NCBI RefSeq assembly: GCF_020421205.1
Contig: NZ_JAIZZH010000003.1
Location: forward strand, 558,001 to 622,000
DNA from: Hymenobacter pini
GTDB taxonomy: Bacteria; Bacteroidota; Bacteroidia; Cytophagales; Hymenobacteraceae
Length of the DNA: 64,000 nucleotides
Reading direction: 5' to 3'
In this document: positions 46,761 through 56,021 of the stretch, piece by piece
Layout of the letters: the number at the start of each line of letters is the position of its first letter
Numbering within the stretch: the first letter of the stretch is position 1
Translations under genes and position numbers: made by a program
The notes under the pieces: model-generated
Databases searched by the model: none
What the model was told of the DNA's origin: nothing
Seen by the model: only the letters and a program-made list of their open reading frames with translations

Positions 46761-46800
46761 AAAACGCCCCACCAGCTCCGAAGAACCAGTGGGGCGCTTA
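46761..46800 (-). terminator. Terminator after rpsJ, before the O-antigen ligase-like gene
   Basis: On the minus strand GCGCCCCAC pairs with GTGGGGCG(T) and is followed by TTTT. It closes the rpsL-rpsG-fusA-rpsJ transcript. Confidence 0.85.
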
Positions 46801-46827
46801 CCTTATTCAGACAATGAAGTCGGATCC

Positions 46828-47133
46828 TCAGACTTTGATTTCAACGTCAACACCGCTGGGCAGTTCCAGCTTCATCAGGGCATCTACCGTCTTCGACGAG
46901 GTCGAGTAGATGTCTACCAGACGCTTGTAGGTGCACAGCTGGAATTGCTCCCGGCTCTTCTTGTTCACGTGGGGCGAACGGAGCACGGTGAATTTTTCTT
47001 TATCCGTGGGCAGTGGAATGGGGCCGCTAACAATAGCGCCCGTAGCCTTCACCGCCTTCACGATCTTCTCCGACGATTTGTCCACCAAGTTGTGGTCGTA
47101 GGATTTCAGTTTGATGCGAATTTTCTGGTTCAT
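46828..47133 (-). CDS. rpsJ: 30S ribosomal protein S10
   Basis: This 101-residue protein of the 30S head, also the NusG/NusB partner, reads [49 protein letters not shown] and ends [14 protein letters not shown] as short blocks. It follows fusA by 22 bases and is closed by a terminator, so it ends the str-type unit instead of starting the S10 unit. Confidence 0.98.
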   Translation of the reverse strand: MNQKIRIKLKSYDHNLVDKSSEKIVKAVKATGAIVSGPIPLPTDKEKFTVLRSPHVNKKSREQFQLCTYKRLVDIYSTSSKTVDALMKLELPSGVDVEIKV

Positions 47134-47155
47134 GTCTGTAAAGTCGGAAAGCGGA

Positions 47156-49297
47156 TTAGCGAGGAGCGTTGCCCTTTTGCTTAGCGATGATGCCGTCGGC
47201 CAGGTTCGTGGGAACTTGGTCGTAGTGCGAGAAGGTCAGCGAAGCCGAAGCACGACCCGAGGTGATGGTACGCAGCGAGGTTACGTAGCCGAACAGTTCT
47301 GACAGCGGAACGTCAGCCTTCACCACGTTGGCACCACCCTTGGTGTCCATGCCCTTCATGATGCCACGACGACGGTTCAGGTCACCGGTTACCGAACCCG
47401 TGTACTCGTCGGGGGTTACCACCTCAACGGCCATGATGGGTTCGAGCAGTTTCGGACCAGCCTGACGGGCAGCTTCGCGGAAACCACCGCGGGCAGCCAG
47501 TTCGAACGACAGGGCGTCCGAGTCAACATCGTGGTACGAACCGAAGAACAGACGCACTTTCATGTTGTCCAGCGGGAAGCCGGCCAGCGGGCCGTTCTTC
47601 ATAGCCTCTTCGAAGCCTTTCTGCACCGGAGCAATGAATTCGCGTGGAATTACACCACCCGTAATGTCGTTCACGAATTCCAGACCGGGTTTCTCCGGAT
47701 CGGTTTCGCGCGGCCCAAGTTCAAACACGATGTCGCCGAATTTACCGCGGCCACCGGTCTGCTTCTTGTAGGTTTCGCGGTGCTCAACTTTCTTGGTGAG
47801 AACCTCTTTATAGGCAACCTGCGGAGCACCTTGGTTGATTTCCACCTTGAACTCCCGACGCATACGGTCGATGATAATTTCCAGGTGAAGCTCACCCATA
47901 CCCTTCAGTACGGTCTGGCCAGTTTCCTGGTCGGTCTGTACCACTAGGGTCGGATCTTCTTCTACGAGTTTGGCAATAGCCATACCCATTTTATCCACGT
48001 CAGCCTGCGTCTTCGGCTCAATAGCGTAACCGATAACGGGCTCGGGGAACGACATCGATTCCAGTACTACACGCGACTTCTCGTCGGTCAGTGTATCGCC
48101 GGTTTTGATGTCTTTGAAACCCACGCCAGCAGCAATATCACCAGCCTGGATTTTGTCGATGGGGTTCTGCTTGTTCGAGTGCATCTGCATCAGGCGCGAG
48201 ATACGCTCCTTTTTGCCGGTGCGGTTGTTGAATACATAGGAGCCAGCATCCAGCTGACCACTGTAGCAACGGAAGAAGCACAGACGACCTACGAAGGGGT
48301 CGGTAGCAATTTTAAATGCCAGCGCGGTGAAAGGCTCGTCGTTGTCGGGGTGACGCTCGATTTCCTCACCGGTGTCGGGGTTAGTACCCACGATGGCAGG
48401 CATATCCAAAGGCGAAGGCAGGTACGCCATAACAGCGTCCAGCATAGCTTGTACACCCTTGTTTTTGAAGGCCGAGCCGCACATTACGGGTGAGAACTTC
48501 ATGTCGATAACCGCTTTGCGGATTACCGTCATCATTTCTTCGCGGGTGATGCTGTCCGGATCCTCGAAGAATTTCTCCATCAAGGTATCGTCGTACTCAG
48601 CTACGCTTTCTACCAGCTTTTCACGCCACTCCTGTACCGTGTCCACGAGGTCCTCGGGAACTTCTACTTCTTTGTAGGTTTTGCCCTGAGTGGCATCATC
48701 CCACACAATAGCCTTACCGGTCAGCAGGTCTACAACACCTTTGAAGGTGTCTTCGGCCCCAATCGGAATTTGCAGCGGCACGGGGTTAGCGCCGAGCTTT
48801 TCCTTGATTTCGGTAACAGCCTTGAAGAAGTCGGCACCGGCACGGTCCATCTTGTTGACGAAGCAGATGCGGGGCACCTTGTACTTGTCAGCCTGACGCC
48901 ATACGGTTTCCGACTGCGGCTCAACGCCCGAAACGGCGCAGAACAGAGCTACGGCACCGTCCAGAACACGCAGGGAACGTTCTACCTCTACGGTGAAGTC
49001 CACGTGACCGGGGGTATCGATCAGGTTGATTTTGTATTGCTTGGTCTCCGGAGTCGGGTCGCCCTGTACGGTCGGGTAGTTCCAGAAGGTAGTAGTAGCA
49101 GCCGACGTGATGGTAATACCACGCTCCTGCTCCTGCTCCATCCAGTCCATCGTGGCGGCACCTTCGTGCACCTCCCCGATTTTGTGGGTTTTACCGGTGT
49201 AGTAGAGAATGCGCTCCGACGTGGTGGTCTTACCGGCGTCGATGTGAGCCATAATCCCGATGTTCCGGAGGTATTGCAGATCTTTATTAACAGCCAT
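47156..49297 (-). CDS. fusA: Elongation factor G
   Basis: This 713-residue GTPase catalyses translocation. It shows the G1 loop [17 protein letters not shown], the switch region [36 protein letters not shown], and domains II-V with [14 protein letters not shown] and the C-terminal [18 protein letters not shown]. It is the canonical EF-G form without the hallmarks of the ribosome-recycling paralogue. It lies between rpsG (105 bases, with a small hairpin at 49344-49361) and rpsJ. Confidence 0.98.
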   Translation of the reverse strand: MAVNKDLQYLRNIGIMAHIDAGKTTTSERILYYTGKTHKIGEVHEGAATMDWMEQEQERGITITSAATTTFWNYPTVQGDPTPETKQYKINLIDTPGHVDFTVEVERSLRVLDGAVALFCAVSGVEPQSETVWRQADKYKVPRICFVNKMDRAGADFFKAVTEIKEKLGANPVPLQIPIGAEDTFKGVVDLLTGKAIVWDDATQGKTYKEVEVPEDLVDTVQEWREKLVESVAEYDDTLMEKFFEDPDSITREEMMTVIRKAVIDMKFSPVMCGSAFKNKGVQAMLDAVMAYLPSPLDMPAIVGTNPDTGEEIERHPDNDEPFTALAFKIATDPFVGRLCFFRCYSGQLDAGSYVFNNRTGKKERISRLMQMHSNKQNPIDKIQAGDIAAGVGFKDIKTGDTLTDEKSRVVLESMSFPEPVIGYAIEPKTQADVDKMGMAIAKLVEEDPTLVVQTDQETGQTVLKGMGELHLEIIIDRMRREFKVEINQGAPQVAYKEVLTKKVEHRETYKKQTGGRGKFGDIVFELGPRETDPEKPGLEFVNDITGGVIPREFIAPVQKGFEEAMKNGPLAGFPLDNMKVRLFFGSYHDVDSDALSFELAARGGFREAARQAGPKLLEPIMAVEVVTPDEYTGSVTGDLNRRRGIMKGMDTKGGANVVKADVPLSELFGYVTSLRTITSGRASASLTFSHYDQVPTNLADGIIAKQKGNAPR

Positions 49298-49402
49298 TGC
49301 TTTTGTTGTGACGTAGGAAGGTTAGTAGTTGAGCTGGCAGAACGCGAAAAATGCTTTTCGCATTCCAGCCGCGCAAAACTTCTAGAACTCCTGCTGGTCT
49401 GA

Positions 49403-49870
49403 TTAGAAGCGGAAGTGCGAGAAAGCCTTGTTGGCTTCTGCCATCCGGTGCGTGTCGTCCTTTTTCTTCACGGCAGCACCTTCACCTTTGGCGGCGGCAA
49501 TGATTTCGCCGGCCAGCTTGTCTTTCATGGTTTTCTCACCACGACGACGAGCATATTGGATCAGCCACTTCGAGCCAACGGCAATACGACGGTCCGGACG
49601 AACCTCGGTGGGCACCTGGAAGGTAGCACCACCTACGCGGCGGCTTTTCACCTCCACGGTCGGCATTACGTTGTTCAGGGCTTTACGCCACATTTCCAGG
49701 CCGCTTTCTTTGGTGCGCTGCTCAACCAGTTCGCAGGCATCGTAGAAAATGGTGTAGGCCAGGTTTTTCTTCCCGTCGTACATCATGTAGTTGACGAAAC
49801 GGGTCACCAGCGTCTCCTTGAACTTAGGGTCGGGCAGGAGGATGCGCTTTTTCGGTTTTGACTTTCTCAT
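49403..49870 (-). CDS. rpsG: 30S ribosomal protein S7
   Basis: This 155-residue protein nucleates the 30S head. It begins [19 protein letters not shown] and shows [46 protein letters not shown] and the C-terminal [20 protein letters not shown] as short blocks. It follows rpsL by 86 bases. Confidence 0.98.
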   Translation of the reverse strand: MRKSKPKKRILLPDPKFKETLVTRFVNYMMYDGKKNLAYTIFYDACELVEQRTKESGLEMWRKALNNVMPTVEVKSRRVGGATFQVPTEVRPDRRIAVGSKWLIQYARRRGEKTMKDKLAGEIIAAAKGEGAAVKKKDDTHRMAEANKAFSHFRF

Positions 49871-49956
49871 GGGTGTAGAAATGAGCGACGGACAGCAGGC
49901 AACGGACTAAGAACCATTTGCTAGCCGGCGCCGGGCGCTGCCGCCCTCGGTTTCAC

Positions 49957-50385
49957 TTATTTTTTCTTGCCGGGAGCGGGTTTGCCACCTTTGCCAGCTG
50001 CTGCAGCTTGGCCGGGCTTCGGACGCTTAGCGCCGTATTTGGAGCGACGCTGCAGACGGCCGTTTACGCCGGCAGTGTCAAGAGCGCCACGGATGATGTG
50101 GTAACGTACGCCGGGAAGGTCTTTCACACGGCCACCACGGATCAGCACGATGCTGTGCTCCTGCAGGTTGTGGCCTTCACCGGGGATGTAGGCGTTAACT
50201 TCTTTGCCGTTGGTGAGGCGCACACGGGCCACTTTACGCATAGCCGAGTTCGGCTTCTTAGGCGTGGTGGTGTACACACGGGTGCAAACGCCACGGCGCT
50301 GCGGGCACGAGTCAAGAGCCGGCGACTTCGACTTGGTCGTCAGCTTCTCGCGGCCTTTTCGTACTAACTGGTTGATGGTAGGCAT
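49957..50385 (-). CDS. rpsL: 30S ribosomal protein S12
   Basis: This 142-residue decoding-centre protein has [14 protein letters not shown], the [10 protein letters not shown] loop with the Lys at the streptomycin-resistance position equivalent to 43, [20 protein letters not shown] with the Lys equivalent to 88 and Asp of the methylthiolated site, and a C-terminal extension ending [12 protein letters not shown], about 17 residues longer than E. coli. The residues are the streptomycin-sensitive type. It is first in the rpsL-rpsG-fusA-rpsJ unit. Confidence 0.98.
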   Translation of the reverse strand: MPTINQLVRKGREKLTTKSKSPALDSCPQRRGVCTRVYTTTPKKPNSAMRKVARVRLTNGKEVNAYIPGEGHNLQEHSIVLIRGGRVKDLPGVRYHIIRGALDTAGVNGRLQRRSKYGAKRPKPGQAAAAGKGGKPAPGKKK

Positions 50386-50433
50386 CTACGGTAGGTTTTG
50401 TCAAGGAGGGTTCTCTCCCAAAAATTAGGCTTG

Positions 50434-50441
50434 CAAAGGTA
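50434..50441 (-). promoter_or_regulatory. Probable -7 element for rpsL-rpsG-fusA-rpsJ
   Basis: TACCTTTG followed by CAAGCC on the minus strand is an exact TAnnTTTG, 49 bases before the rpsL start. The same TACCTTTGCA core precedes rplQ. Confidence 0.62.
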
Positions 50442-50618
50442 GACAAGTGTTCTGGAAATAGCAAACAGGTTGAATTAGTTAATTTTAGAGTACTCCGGCA
50501 GTGGCTAACGCCCTTGCTACGGTTGACTTAGAGCGTTGCCGCAGCCTAACCAAGGAACCTTTGCAGGCTCATTCACCCTCTCCCCCTCTCCTGCCTCTTC
50601 CAGTTTGTATTCAACGAA

Positions 50619-50653
50619 GAAGCGGCTTCTATCTTTCCGATAAAAGCCGCTTC
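50619..50653 (-). terminator. Terminator after the DUF3467 gene
   Basis: GAAGCGGCTT and AAGCCGCTTC arms extend through an ATC/GAT pair around a short loop, just downstream of the DUF3467 stop. It separates this unit from rpsL. Confidence 0.75.
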
Positions 50654-50676
50654 CTGTGCTGTATTATTCCTAGTTC

Positions 50677-51030
50677 TTAGGCTTCTCCCATTTTACCACC
50701 GAACCCCATCGGGTACAGCGGGCCTTCATTGGGTTGCTCCTTGATAGTACCGTTGGTCTTTTCAAACCGCTCGATGTTCTCGTTTAGGGCAGCTACTAGC
50801 CGCTTAGCGTGTTCCGGTGTGAGGATGATACGCGACTTTACCTTGGCCTTGGGCAAGCCGGGCATCAGCCGAATGAAGTCAATGACAAACTCGCTGTTGC
50901 TATGCGCAATCATAGCAAGGTTGGCGTATTCCCCTTCGGCAATTTCCTCTGACAGCTCAATGCTGATGGCGTTGGGGTCTTGGGGTTGTGTGGTCTCGGG
51001 CGTGCTTTCGGGTTGATTCTGTTGGGCCAT
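50677..51030 (-). CDS. DUF3467 domain protein
   Basis: This 117-residue protein matches the DUF3467 family throughout its middle (SIELSEEIAEGEYANLAMIAHSNSEFVIDFIRLMPG, KVKSRIILTPEHAKRLVAALNENI, given as short blocks). A polar Gln/Pro N-terminus and a Gly-rich C-terminus (YPMGFGGKMG) flank it. No function is established. From memory, DUF3467 genes often sit next to rpoC in Bacteroidota, as here. It has no signal peptide and should be cytoplasmic. It lies 8 bases after a small membrane-protein gene. Confidence 0.88.
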   Translation of the reverse strand: MAQQNQPESTPETTQPQDPNAISIELSEEIAEGEYANLAMIAHSNSEFVIDFIRLMPGLPKAKVKSRIILTPEHAKRLVAALNENIERFEKTNGTIKEQPNEGPLYPMGFGGKMGEA

Positions 51031-51038
51031 GGTATTTA

Positions 51039-51260
51039 TTATTTGCGTTCGGCCTGCATGTGCCGATGCTTTTGTTTGGCAGTAGAAATGGTGAACAGAC
51101 AGATAACAACGATTATCAACATGCTAACATAGTCCATCAAGTCAAAAAAGCTTAAGCTTCTCCCAGAGGTATAGCCATTGACGAGAGAGAATACGACAAG
51201 TATCAGTTGATAAGCAAGTAACCAACTCGCGCTTATGATAAGCAGTAAGTATCGTGTCAT
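51039..51260 (-). CDS. Small membrane protein between rpoC and the DUF3467 gene
   Basis: This 73-residue protein has two transmembrane helices (YLLLIISASWLLAYQLILVVF, and YVSMLIIVVICLFTIS) and a basic cytosolic tail (KQKHRHMQAERK). No family is recognised. It is AT-richer than its neighbours. A TAGATTTG element lies only 4 bases before its start codon, which would make the mRNA leaderless or nearly so. The DUF3467 gene follows 8 bases after its stop. Confidence 0.6.
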   Translation of the reverse strand: MTRYLLLIISASWLLAYQLILVVFSLVNGYTSGRSLSFFDLMDYVSMLIIVVICLFTISTAKQKHRHMQAERK

Positions 51261-51264
51261 CGTG

Positions 51265-51272
51265 CAAATCTA
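51265..51272 (-). promoter_or_regulatory. Possible -7 element of the small membrane protein/DUF3467 unit
   Basis: TAGATTTG on the minus strand is an exact TAnnTTTG, immediately downstream of the rpoC terminator and 4 bases before the ATG ending at 51260. No -33 box sits at the usual spacing. Confidence 0.4.
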
Positions 51273-51290
51273 TTGCTATCTACAAAAGAA

Positions 51291-51320
51291 AAAGCCGGCC
51301 GGGTCTCCCCAGCCGGCTTT
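51291..51320 (-). terminator. Terminator of rpoC
   Basis: AAAGCCGGC pairs with GCCGGCTTT around a 12-base loop and is followed on the minus strand by TTCTTTT. It lies 22-51 bases after the rpoC stop. Confidence 0.85.
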
Positions 51321-51341
51321 CCTTATTTACCCCGATTCACA

Positions 51342-54300
51342 TTACTCCGAAACCGACTCGCGACGCGAGGCGCGGGCGCCACGCTTGGCGGGAGCAGGCG
51401 TATCGTCGGTTTTGGCAGCCTGGGCGGCTTCCAGCTCTTCCTTCGAGCCCACAATCTGACGCGTGTACTCGCGCAGACCGGTACCAGCCGGGATGAGGTG
51501 ACCTACGATTACGTTCTCCTTCAGGCCCAGCAGTTCGTCGGCCTTACCACGGATGGCAGCTTCCGACAGCACCTTGGTCGTTTCCTGGAAGGATGCGGCC
51601 GAGATGAACGACTGAGTACCCAGCGAAGCCTGGGTGATACCCTGCAGCGTGGGCCGCGAAACGGCCGGCTGGGCTTCCCGAACTTCTACCAGTTTGAGGT
51701 CACGGCGCTTGAGCGACGAGTTTTCGTCGCGCAGACGGCGGGCCGTTACAATCTGGCCAGGTTTCAGGTTGCTGGAGTCACCAGCTTCGGTAACCACCTT
51801 CATGTCGATGATGGTGTCGTTTTCCTCCATGAAGGAAATCTTGTCCACCACCTGGTGCTCCAGGAAGGTCGTGTCGCCGGCATCGAGGATAACCACTTTC
51901 TGCATCATCTGGCGAACTACCACCTCGATGTGCTTATCGTTGATTTTCACACCCTGCAAGCGGTATACTTCCTGAATCTCGTTCACGAGGTATTCCTGCA
52001 CCGCGCCGGGACCCTGAATGTTCAGGATATCGGTCGGGGTGATGGCACCATCGGAGAGCGGAGCACCGGCCCGGATGAAGTCGTTATCCTGCACGAGGAT
52101 GTGCTTCGACAGCGGCACCATGTATTTTTTCTTCACGCCGTCTTTCGACTCCACGAAGATTTCACGGTTACCACGCTTCACCGTACCGTAGGTTACTACA
52201 CCGTCGATTTCGGCCACAACGGCCGGGTTCGAGGGGTTACGCGCTTCGAAAAGCTCGGTAACGCGGGGCAGACCACCGGTAATGTCGCGGGTTTTGCCCA
52301 CGGCACGCGGAATCTTGGCCAGAATCTGACCAGCCTTGATTTTCTCGCCGTTCTCCACGTTCAAGTGCGAGCCAACCGGGATAGAGTAGGCTTTGGAGCC
52401 TTCCAGGTCGCCTTTCTTACCGGGACGAACGATTATGGCCGGGTTCTGGTCCTTGGCCTTCGATTCGATGATTACCTTCTCGCGGTGACCGGTCTGTTCG
52501 TCCGATTCCTCACGGTAGGTAATGCCCTCGGTGATGGCGTCGTACTGAACGGTACCGTCGAACTCGGCCAGAATAACGGCGTTGTAGGGGTCCCAGTTGT
52601 TCAGCTCTTGGCCTTTCTCTACCTCCTGGCCTTCGTCAACCAGCAGGAACGAGCCGTACGGCACGTGGTGAGTGATGTACACCTTGCCGGTGCCTTTTTC
52701 CACGATGCGAATCTCGCCCGAACGACCCATTACCACTTTCACAGCCTCGCCTTCGGCGTTGGCCGTTTCCACGGTCCGGATGTCTTCGAACTCAACTACA
52801 CCATTGAACTTGGCGCGCAGGCTGGCTTCTACCGCAATGTTAGAAGCCGTACCACCTACGTGGAAGGTACGCAGGGTCAGCTGGGTGCCGGGTTCACCGA
52901 TCGACTGAGCAGCAATTACGCCTACAGCCTCCCCTTTCTGTACCATGCGGCCCGACGACAGGTTACGGCCGTAGCACTTACCGCAAATACCACGCTTACT
53001 TTCGCAGGTCAGTACCGAACGGATTTCTACCGACTCGATGCTGGTGGCATCGATACGACGGGTTACTTCTTCAGTGATTTCCTCACCAGCGGGCAGGATA
53101 ACCTCGTCCGTCAGCGGGTCCACGATGTCGTGCACTGCTACGCGGCCCAGGATACGCTCAGCCAGCGGCTCCACTACGTCCTCGTTGTCTTTCAGCGCGA
53201 AGGTTTCGATACCGCGGAGGGTACCGCAGTCTACTTCGTTCACGATTACGTCCTGCGAAACGTCTACCAGACGACGGGTCAGGTAGCCGGCGTCAGCCGT
53301 CTTCAGAGCCGTGTCAGCCAGACCTTTCCGAGCACCGTGGGTCGAAATGAAGTATTCGATTACGTCGAGGCCTTCTTTGAAGTTCGACAGAATCGGGTTT
53401 TCGATAATCTCACCTACCGAACCCTGCAGCGACTTCTGCGGCTTAGCCATCAGACCCCGCATACCGCCGAGCTGACGAATCTGCTCGCGCGAACCACGGG
53501 CACCGGAGTGCATCATCATGTAAATCGAGTTGAAGCCCTGGTTCTCCTTCTCGAGGCGACCCATAAGGGTTTCAGTGATTTGGTTGTTGATGCGGGTCCA
53601 GATGTCGATAACCTGGTTGTACCGCTCGTTGTCTGTAATCAGACCCATCTGGTAGTTCTGCGTTACGGCAGCTACGTCGGCCTGGGCTTGGGCAATGAGG
53701 GCGTCTTTCTCAGCGGGGATGTTGATGTCGCCCAGACCCATCGACAGACCACCTTTGTAAGCCGACTGGAAACCCAGCGTCTTGATGTCGTCGAGGAACT
53801 GCGCGGTGCGGGCCATGCCGGTCCGCTTGAACACCATCGAAATGATCTGCTGCAGCTTTTTCTTGGTCAGCAGTTCATCCACGAAACCTACTTCCTCGGG
53901 CACAAGCTGGTTGAACAGCACACGACCGGCTACGGTTTCGATGATTTTGGTTACCAGCTCGTCGTTCTCGTCCCGAACTTTGGTGCGCACCTTAATATAG
54001 GCGTGCTTCGAGAGTTGACCTTCGTTGAGGGCAATTACCACTTCCTCGTCGGAGTAGAACATGCGGCCTTCGCCGTCAATCTTCTCCTCGTCGGTGCTGC
54101 GCTTGCCTTTGGTCACGTAGTACAGCCCGAGTACCATGTCCTGCGACGGTACCGCAATGGGTGCGCCGTTCGCCGGGTTCAGGATGTTGTGCGAGGCCAG
54201 CATGAGCATGGAGGCTTCCAGAATAGCGGCCGGTCCCAAGGGAACGTGCACAGCCATTTGGTCACCGTCAAAGTCAGCGTTGAAGGCGGTACATACCAGC

Positions 54301-55694
54301 GGGTGCAGCTGAATAGCTTTACCCTCGATGAGGCGGGGCTGGAACGCCTGGATACCCAAGCGGTGCAGCGTAGGAGCCCGGTTCAGGAGCACTGGGTGGC
54401 CTTTCAGCACGTTCTCCAGGATGTCCCATACGACAGCGTCCTTGCGGTCTACAATCTTCTTAGCCGACTTTACCGTCTTCACGATGCCGCGCTCGATGAG
54501 TTTGCGGATGATGAACGGCTTGAACAGCTCGGCGGCCATATTTTTGGGCAGGCCGCACTCATGCAGCTTCAGCTCAGGACCTACCACGATAACCGAACGA
54601 CCGGAGTAGTCTACACGCTTACCGAGCAGGTTCTGACGGAAGCGGCCCTGCTTGCCTTTCAGCATATCGGACAGCGACTTCAGGGCGCGGTTGCCTTCGG
54701 CACGCACGGCGTTTACTTTCCGCGAGTTGTCAAACAGCGAGTCAACGGCTTCCTGCAACATGCGCTTCTCGTTCCGCAGAATCACCTCGGGCGCTTTGAT
54801 TTCGATCAGACGCTTGAGGCGGTTGTTGCGGATGATAACGCGACGGTACAGATCGTTCAGGTCGGAGGTAGCGAAACGGCCACCATCCAGCGGCACGAGG
54901 GGGCGCAGTTCCGGCGGAATAACCGGTACCATGCGGATTACCATCCACTCGGGCTTGTTCTCAATGCGAGTCGAAGCATCACGGAAGGCTTCTACTACGC
55001 GCAGACGCTTCAACGCCTCAGCCTTACGCTGCTGCGAAGTTTCGTGGGCAGCAGAGTCACGCAGCGAGTACGACAACTCGTCCAAGTTGATGCGCTCCAA
55101 CAGAAGCTGCAGGGCATCAGCACCCATGCGGGCGATGAACTTGTTGGGGTCCTCGTTCGGCAGCATCTGGTTCTCGCGGGGGAGTTTGTCGATGATGTCG
55201 AGGTACTCGTCTTCGGTGAGGAAGTCGAGCTGCTGCACGCCTTCCTCGGCCAATACGCCCGGCTGTACTACTACATACCGCTCGTAATAGATAATCTGAT
55301 CGAGCTTCTTGGTGGGCAGGCCCAGCAGGTAGCCGATTTTATTGGGCAGGGACTTGAAGTACCAGATGTGCGCAACGGGCACCACCAGTTCGATGTGGCC
55401 CATCCGCTCCCGGCGTACTTTCTTCTCGGTCACCTCCACGCCGCACCGGTCGCAGATGATGCCTTTGTAGCGAATCCGCTTGTATTTGCCGCAGTGACAT
55501 TCCCAGTCCTTTACGGGACCGAAAATCCGCTCGCAAAACAGGCCGCCCATCTCGGGCTTGTACGTCCGGTAGTTGATCGTCTCGGGCTTTACAACTTCAC
55601 CGTTCGACCGCTCCAGAATGGATTCGGGCGAGGCCAGCGAAATGGTAACTTTCGAGAAGTCCTGTACCAGTTTCTTGTTTTTTGCAAACGCCAT
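51342..55694 (-). CDS. rpoC: RNA polymerase beta' subunit
   Basis: This 1450-residue largest subunit of RNA polymerase has the N-terminal zinc-binding domain with two Cys pairs (ECHCGKYK ... ICDRCG, about 63-85), RNRPVFN-region equivalents, the catalytic [12 protein letters not shown] triad of Asp residues in the 460s, the bridge helix and trigger-loop region ([18 protein letters not shown]) and the second zinc site ([15 protein letters not shown]). Length is normal for Bacteroidota. A 325-base gap with a perfect 25-bp hairpin separates it from rpoB, so cotranscription is uncertain. It is closed by its own terminator. Confidence 0.99.
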   Translation of the reverse strand: MAFAKNKKLVQDFSKVTISLASPESILERSNGEVVKPETINYRTYKPEMGGLFCERIFGPVKDWECHCGKYKRIRYKGIICDRCGVEVTEKKVRRERMGHIELVVPVAHIWYFKSLPNKIGYLLGLPTKKLDQIIYYERYVVVQPGVLAEEGVQQLDFLTEDEYLDIIDKLPRENQMLPNEDPNKFIARMGADALQLLLERINLDELSYSLRDSAAHETSQQRKAEALKRLRVVEAFRDASTRIENKPEWMVIRMVPVIPPELRPLVPLDGGRFATSDLNDLYRRVIIRNNRLKRLIEIKAPEVILRNEKRMLQEAVDSLFDNSRKVNAVRAEGNRALKSLSDMLKGKQGRFRQNLLGKRVDYSGRSVIVVGPELKLHECGLPKNMAAELFKPFIIRKLIERGIVKTVKSAKKIVDRKDAVVWDILENVLKGHPVLLNRAPTLHRLGIQAFQPRLIEGKAIQLHPLVCTAFNADFDGDQMAVHVPLGPAAILEASMLMLASHNILNPANGAPIAVPSQDMVLGLYYVTKGKRSTDEEKIDGEGRMFYSDEEVVIALNEGQLSKHAYIKVRTKVRDENDELVTKIIETVAGRVLFNQLVPEEVGFVDELLTKKKLQQIISMVFKRTGMARTAQFLDDIKTLGFQSAYKGGLSMGLGDINIPAEKDALIAQAQADVAAVTQNYQMGLITDNERYNQVIDIWTRINNQITETLMGRLEKENQGFNSIYMMMHSGARGSREQIRQLGGMRGLMAKPQKSLQGSVGEIIENPILSNFKEGLDVIEYFISTHGARKGLADTALKTADAGYLTRRLVDVSQDVIVNEVDCGTLRGIETFALKDNEDVVEPLAERILGRVAVHDIVDPLTDEVILPAGEEITEEVTRRIDATSIESVEIRSVLTCESKRGICGKCYGRNLSSGRMVQKGEAVGVIAAQSIGEPGTQLTLRTFHVGGTASNIAVEASLRAKFNGVVEFEDIRTVETANAEGEAVKVVMGRSGEIRIVEKGTGKVYITHHVPYGSFLLVDEGQEVEKGQELNNWDPYNAVILAEFDGTVQYDAITEGITYREESDEQTGHREKVIIESKAKDQNPAIIVRPGKKGDLEGSKAYSIPVGSHLNVENGEKIKAGQILAKIPRAVGKTRDITGGLPRVTELFEARNPSNPAVVAEIDGVVTYGTVKRGNREIFVESKDGVKKKYMVPLSKHILVQDNDFIRAGAPLSDGAITPTDILNIQGPGAVQEYLVNEIQEVYRLQGVKINDKHIEVVVRQMMQKVVILDAGDTTFLEHQVVDKISFMEENDTIIDMKVVTEAGDSSNLKPGQIVTARRLRDENSSLKRRDLKLVEVREAQPAVSRPTLQGITQASLGTQSFISAASFQETTKVLSEAAIRGKADELLGLKENVIVGHLIPAGTGLREYTRQIVGSKEELEAAQAAKTDDTPAPAKRGARASRRESVSE

Positions 55695-56019
55695 GTAGGG
55701 TAGCTGTTGTTAGCTGGTGGCTTTTATCTGTTCGTTGGTTCCGCCAGTCTTAAGAGCGGTCGGAAAGAACATAACAGTTCGACTCTGCGAAAAGTGCTCT
55801 GCGGGTCGGATAGGTACGCCGCGCAGTAGGTTTCCGCCAGGTCTGGGTATGCGGGTGGTTCAGCAAGCTGAACCGGGTTGCGGCTTCTCACTATCGGCTT
55901 CTGTTGTCGCTCTGACCATATCTCGGAACGACGCCGGCAGTTTCGGCTGCGGTATTCTATATAGTAAGACTTGAAAAGTGGCTGCTGATACTCACATATC
56001 AGCAGCCACTTTTCAAGTC
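55695..56019. other. rpoB-rpoC intergenic region
   Basis: This 325-base gap is far longer than the usual rpoB-rpoC spacing. It contains the 25-bp hairpin at its rpoB end (55966-56021) and a small GGTTCAGC/GCTGAACC palindrome at 55857-55874. I see no exact TAnnTTTG element on the minus strand, and the short plus-strand frames lack gene character. Confidence 0.6.
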
Positions 56020-56021
56020 TT
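55966..56021. terminator. Perfect 25-bp hairpin at the end of rpoB
   Basis: Arms 55966-55990 and 55997-56021 are exact inverted copies of 25 bases with a 6-base loop (CTCACA). The stem has a GC-rich centre and A/T ends including TTTTC, and it overlaps the rpoB TAA by 2 bases. It is either a terminator, an RNase processing site or an RNA-stabilising structure. Confidence 0.8.

Noticed and set aside
49344..49361. GCGAAAA/TTTTCGC hairpin between rpsG and fusA
   Set aside because: Seven base pairs and AT-rich; could be chance, and no T-tract follows.
51273..55703. 1476-codon frame on the plus strand opposite rpoC
   Set aside because: It exists because GC-rich codon usage leaves few stops antisense to rpoC; its product is a low-complexity shadow with no domain, and rpoC is certain.
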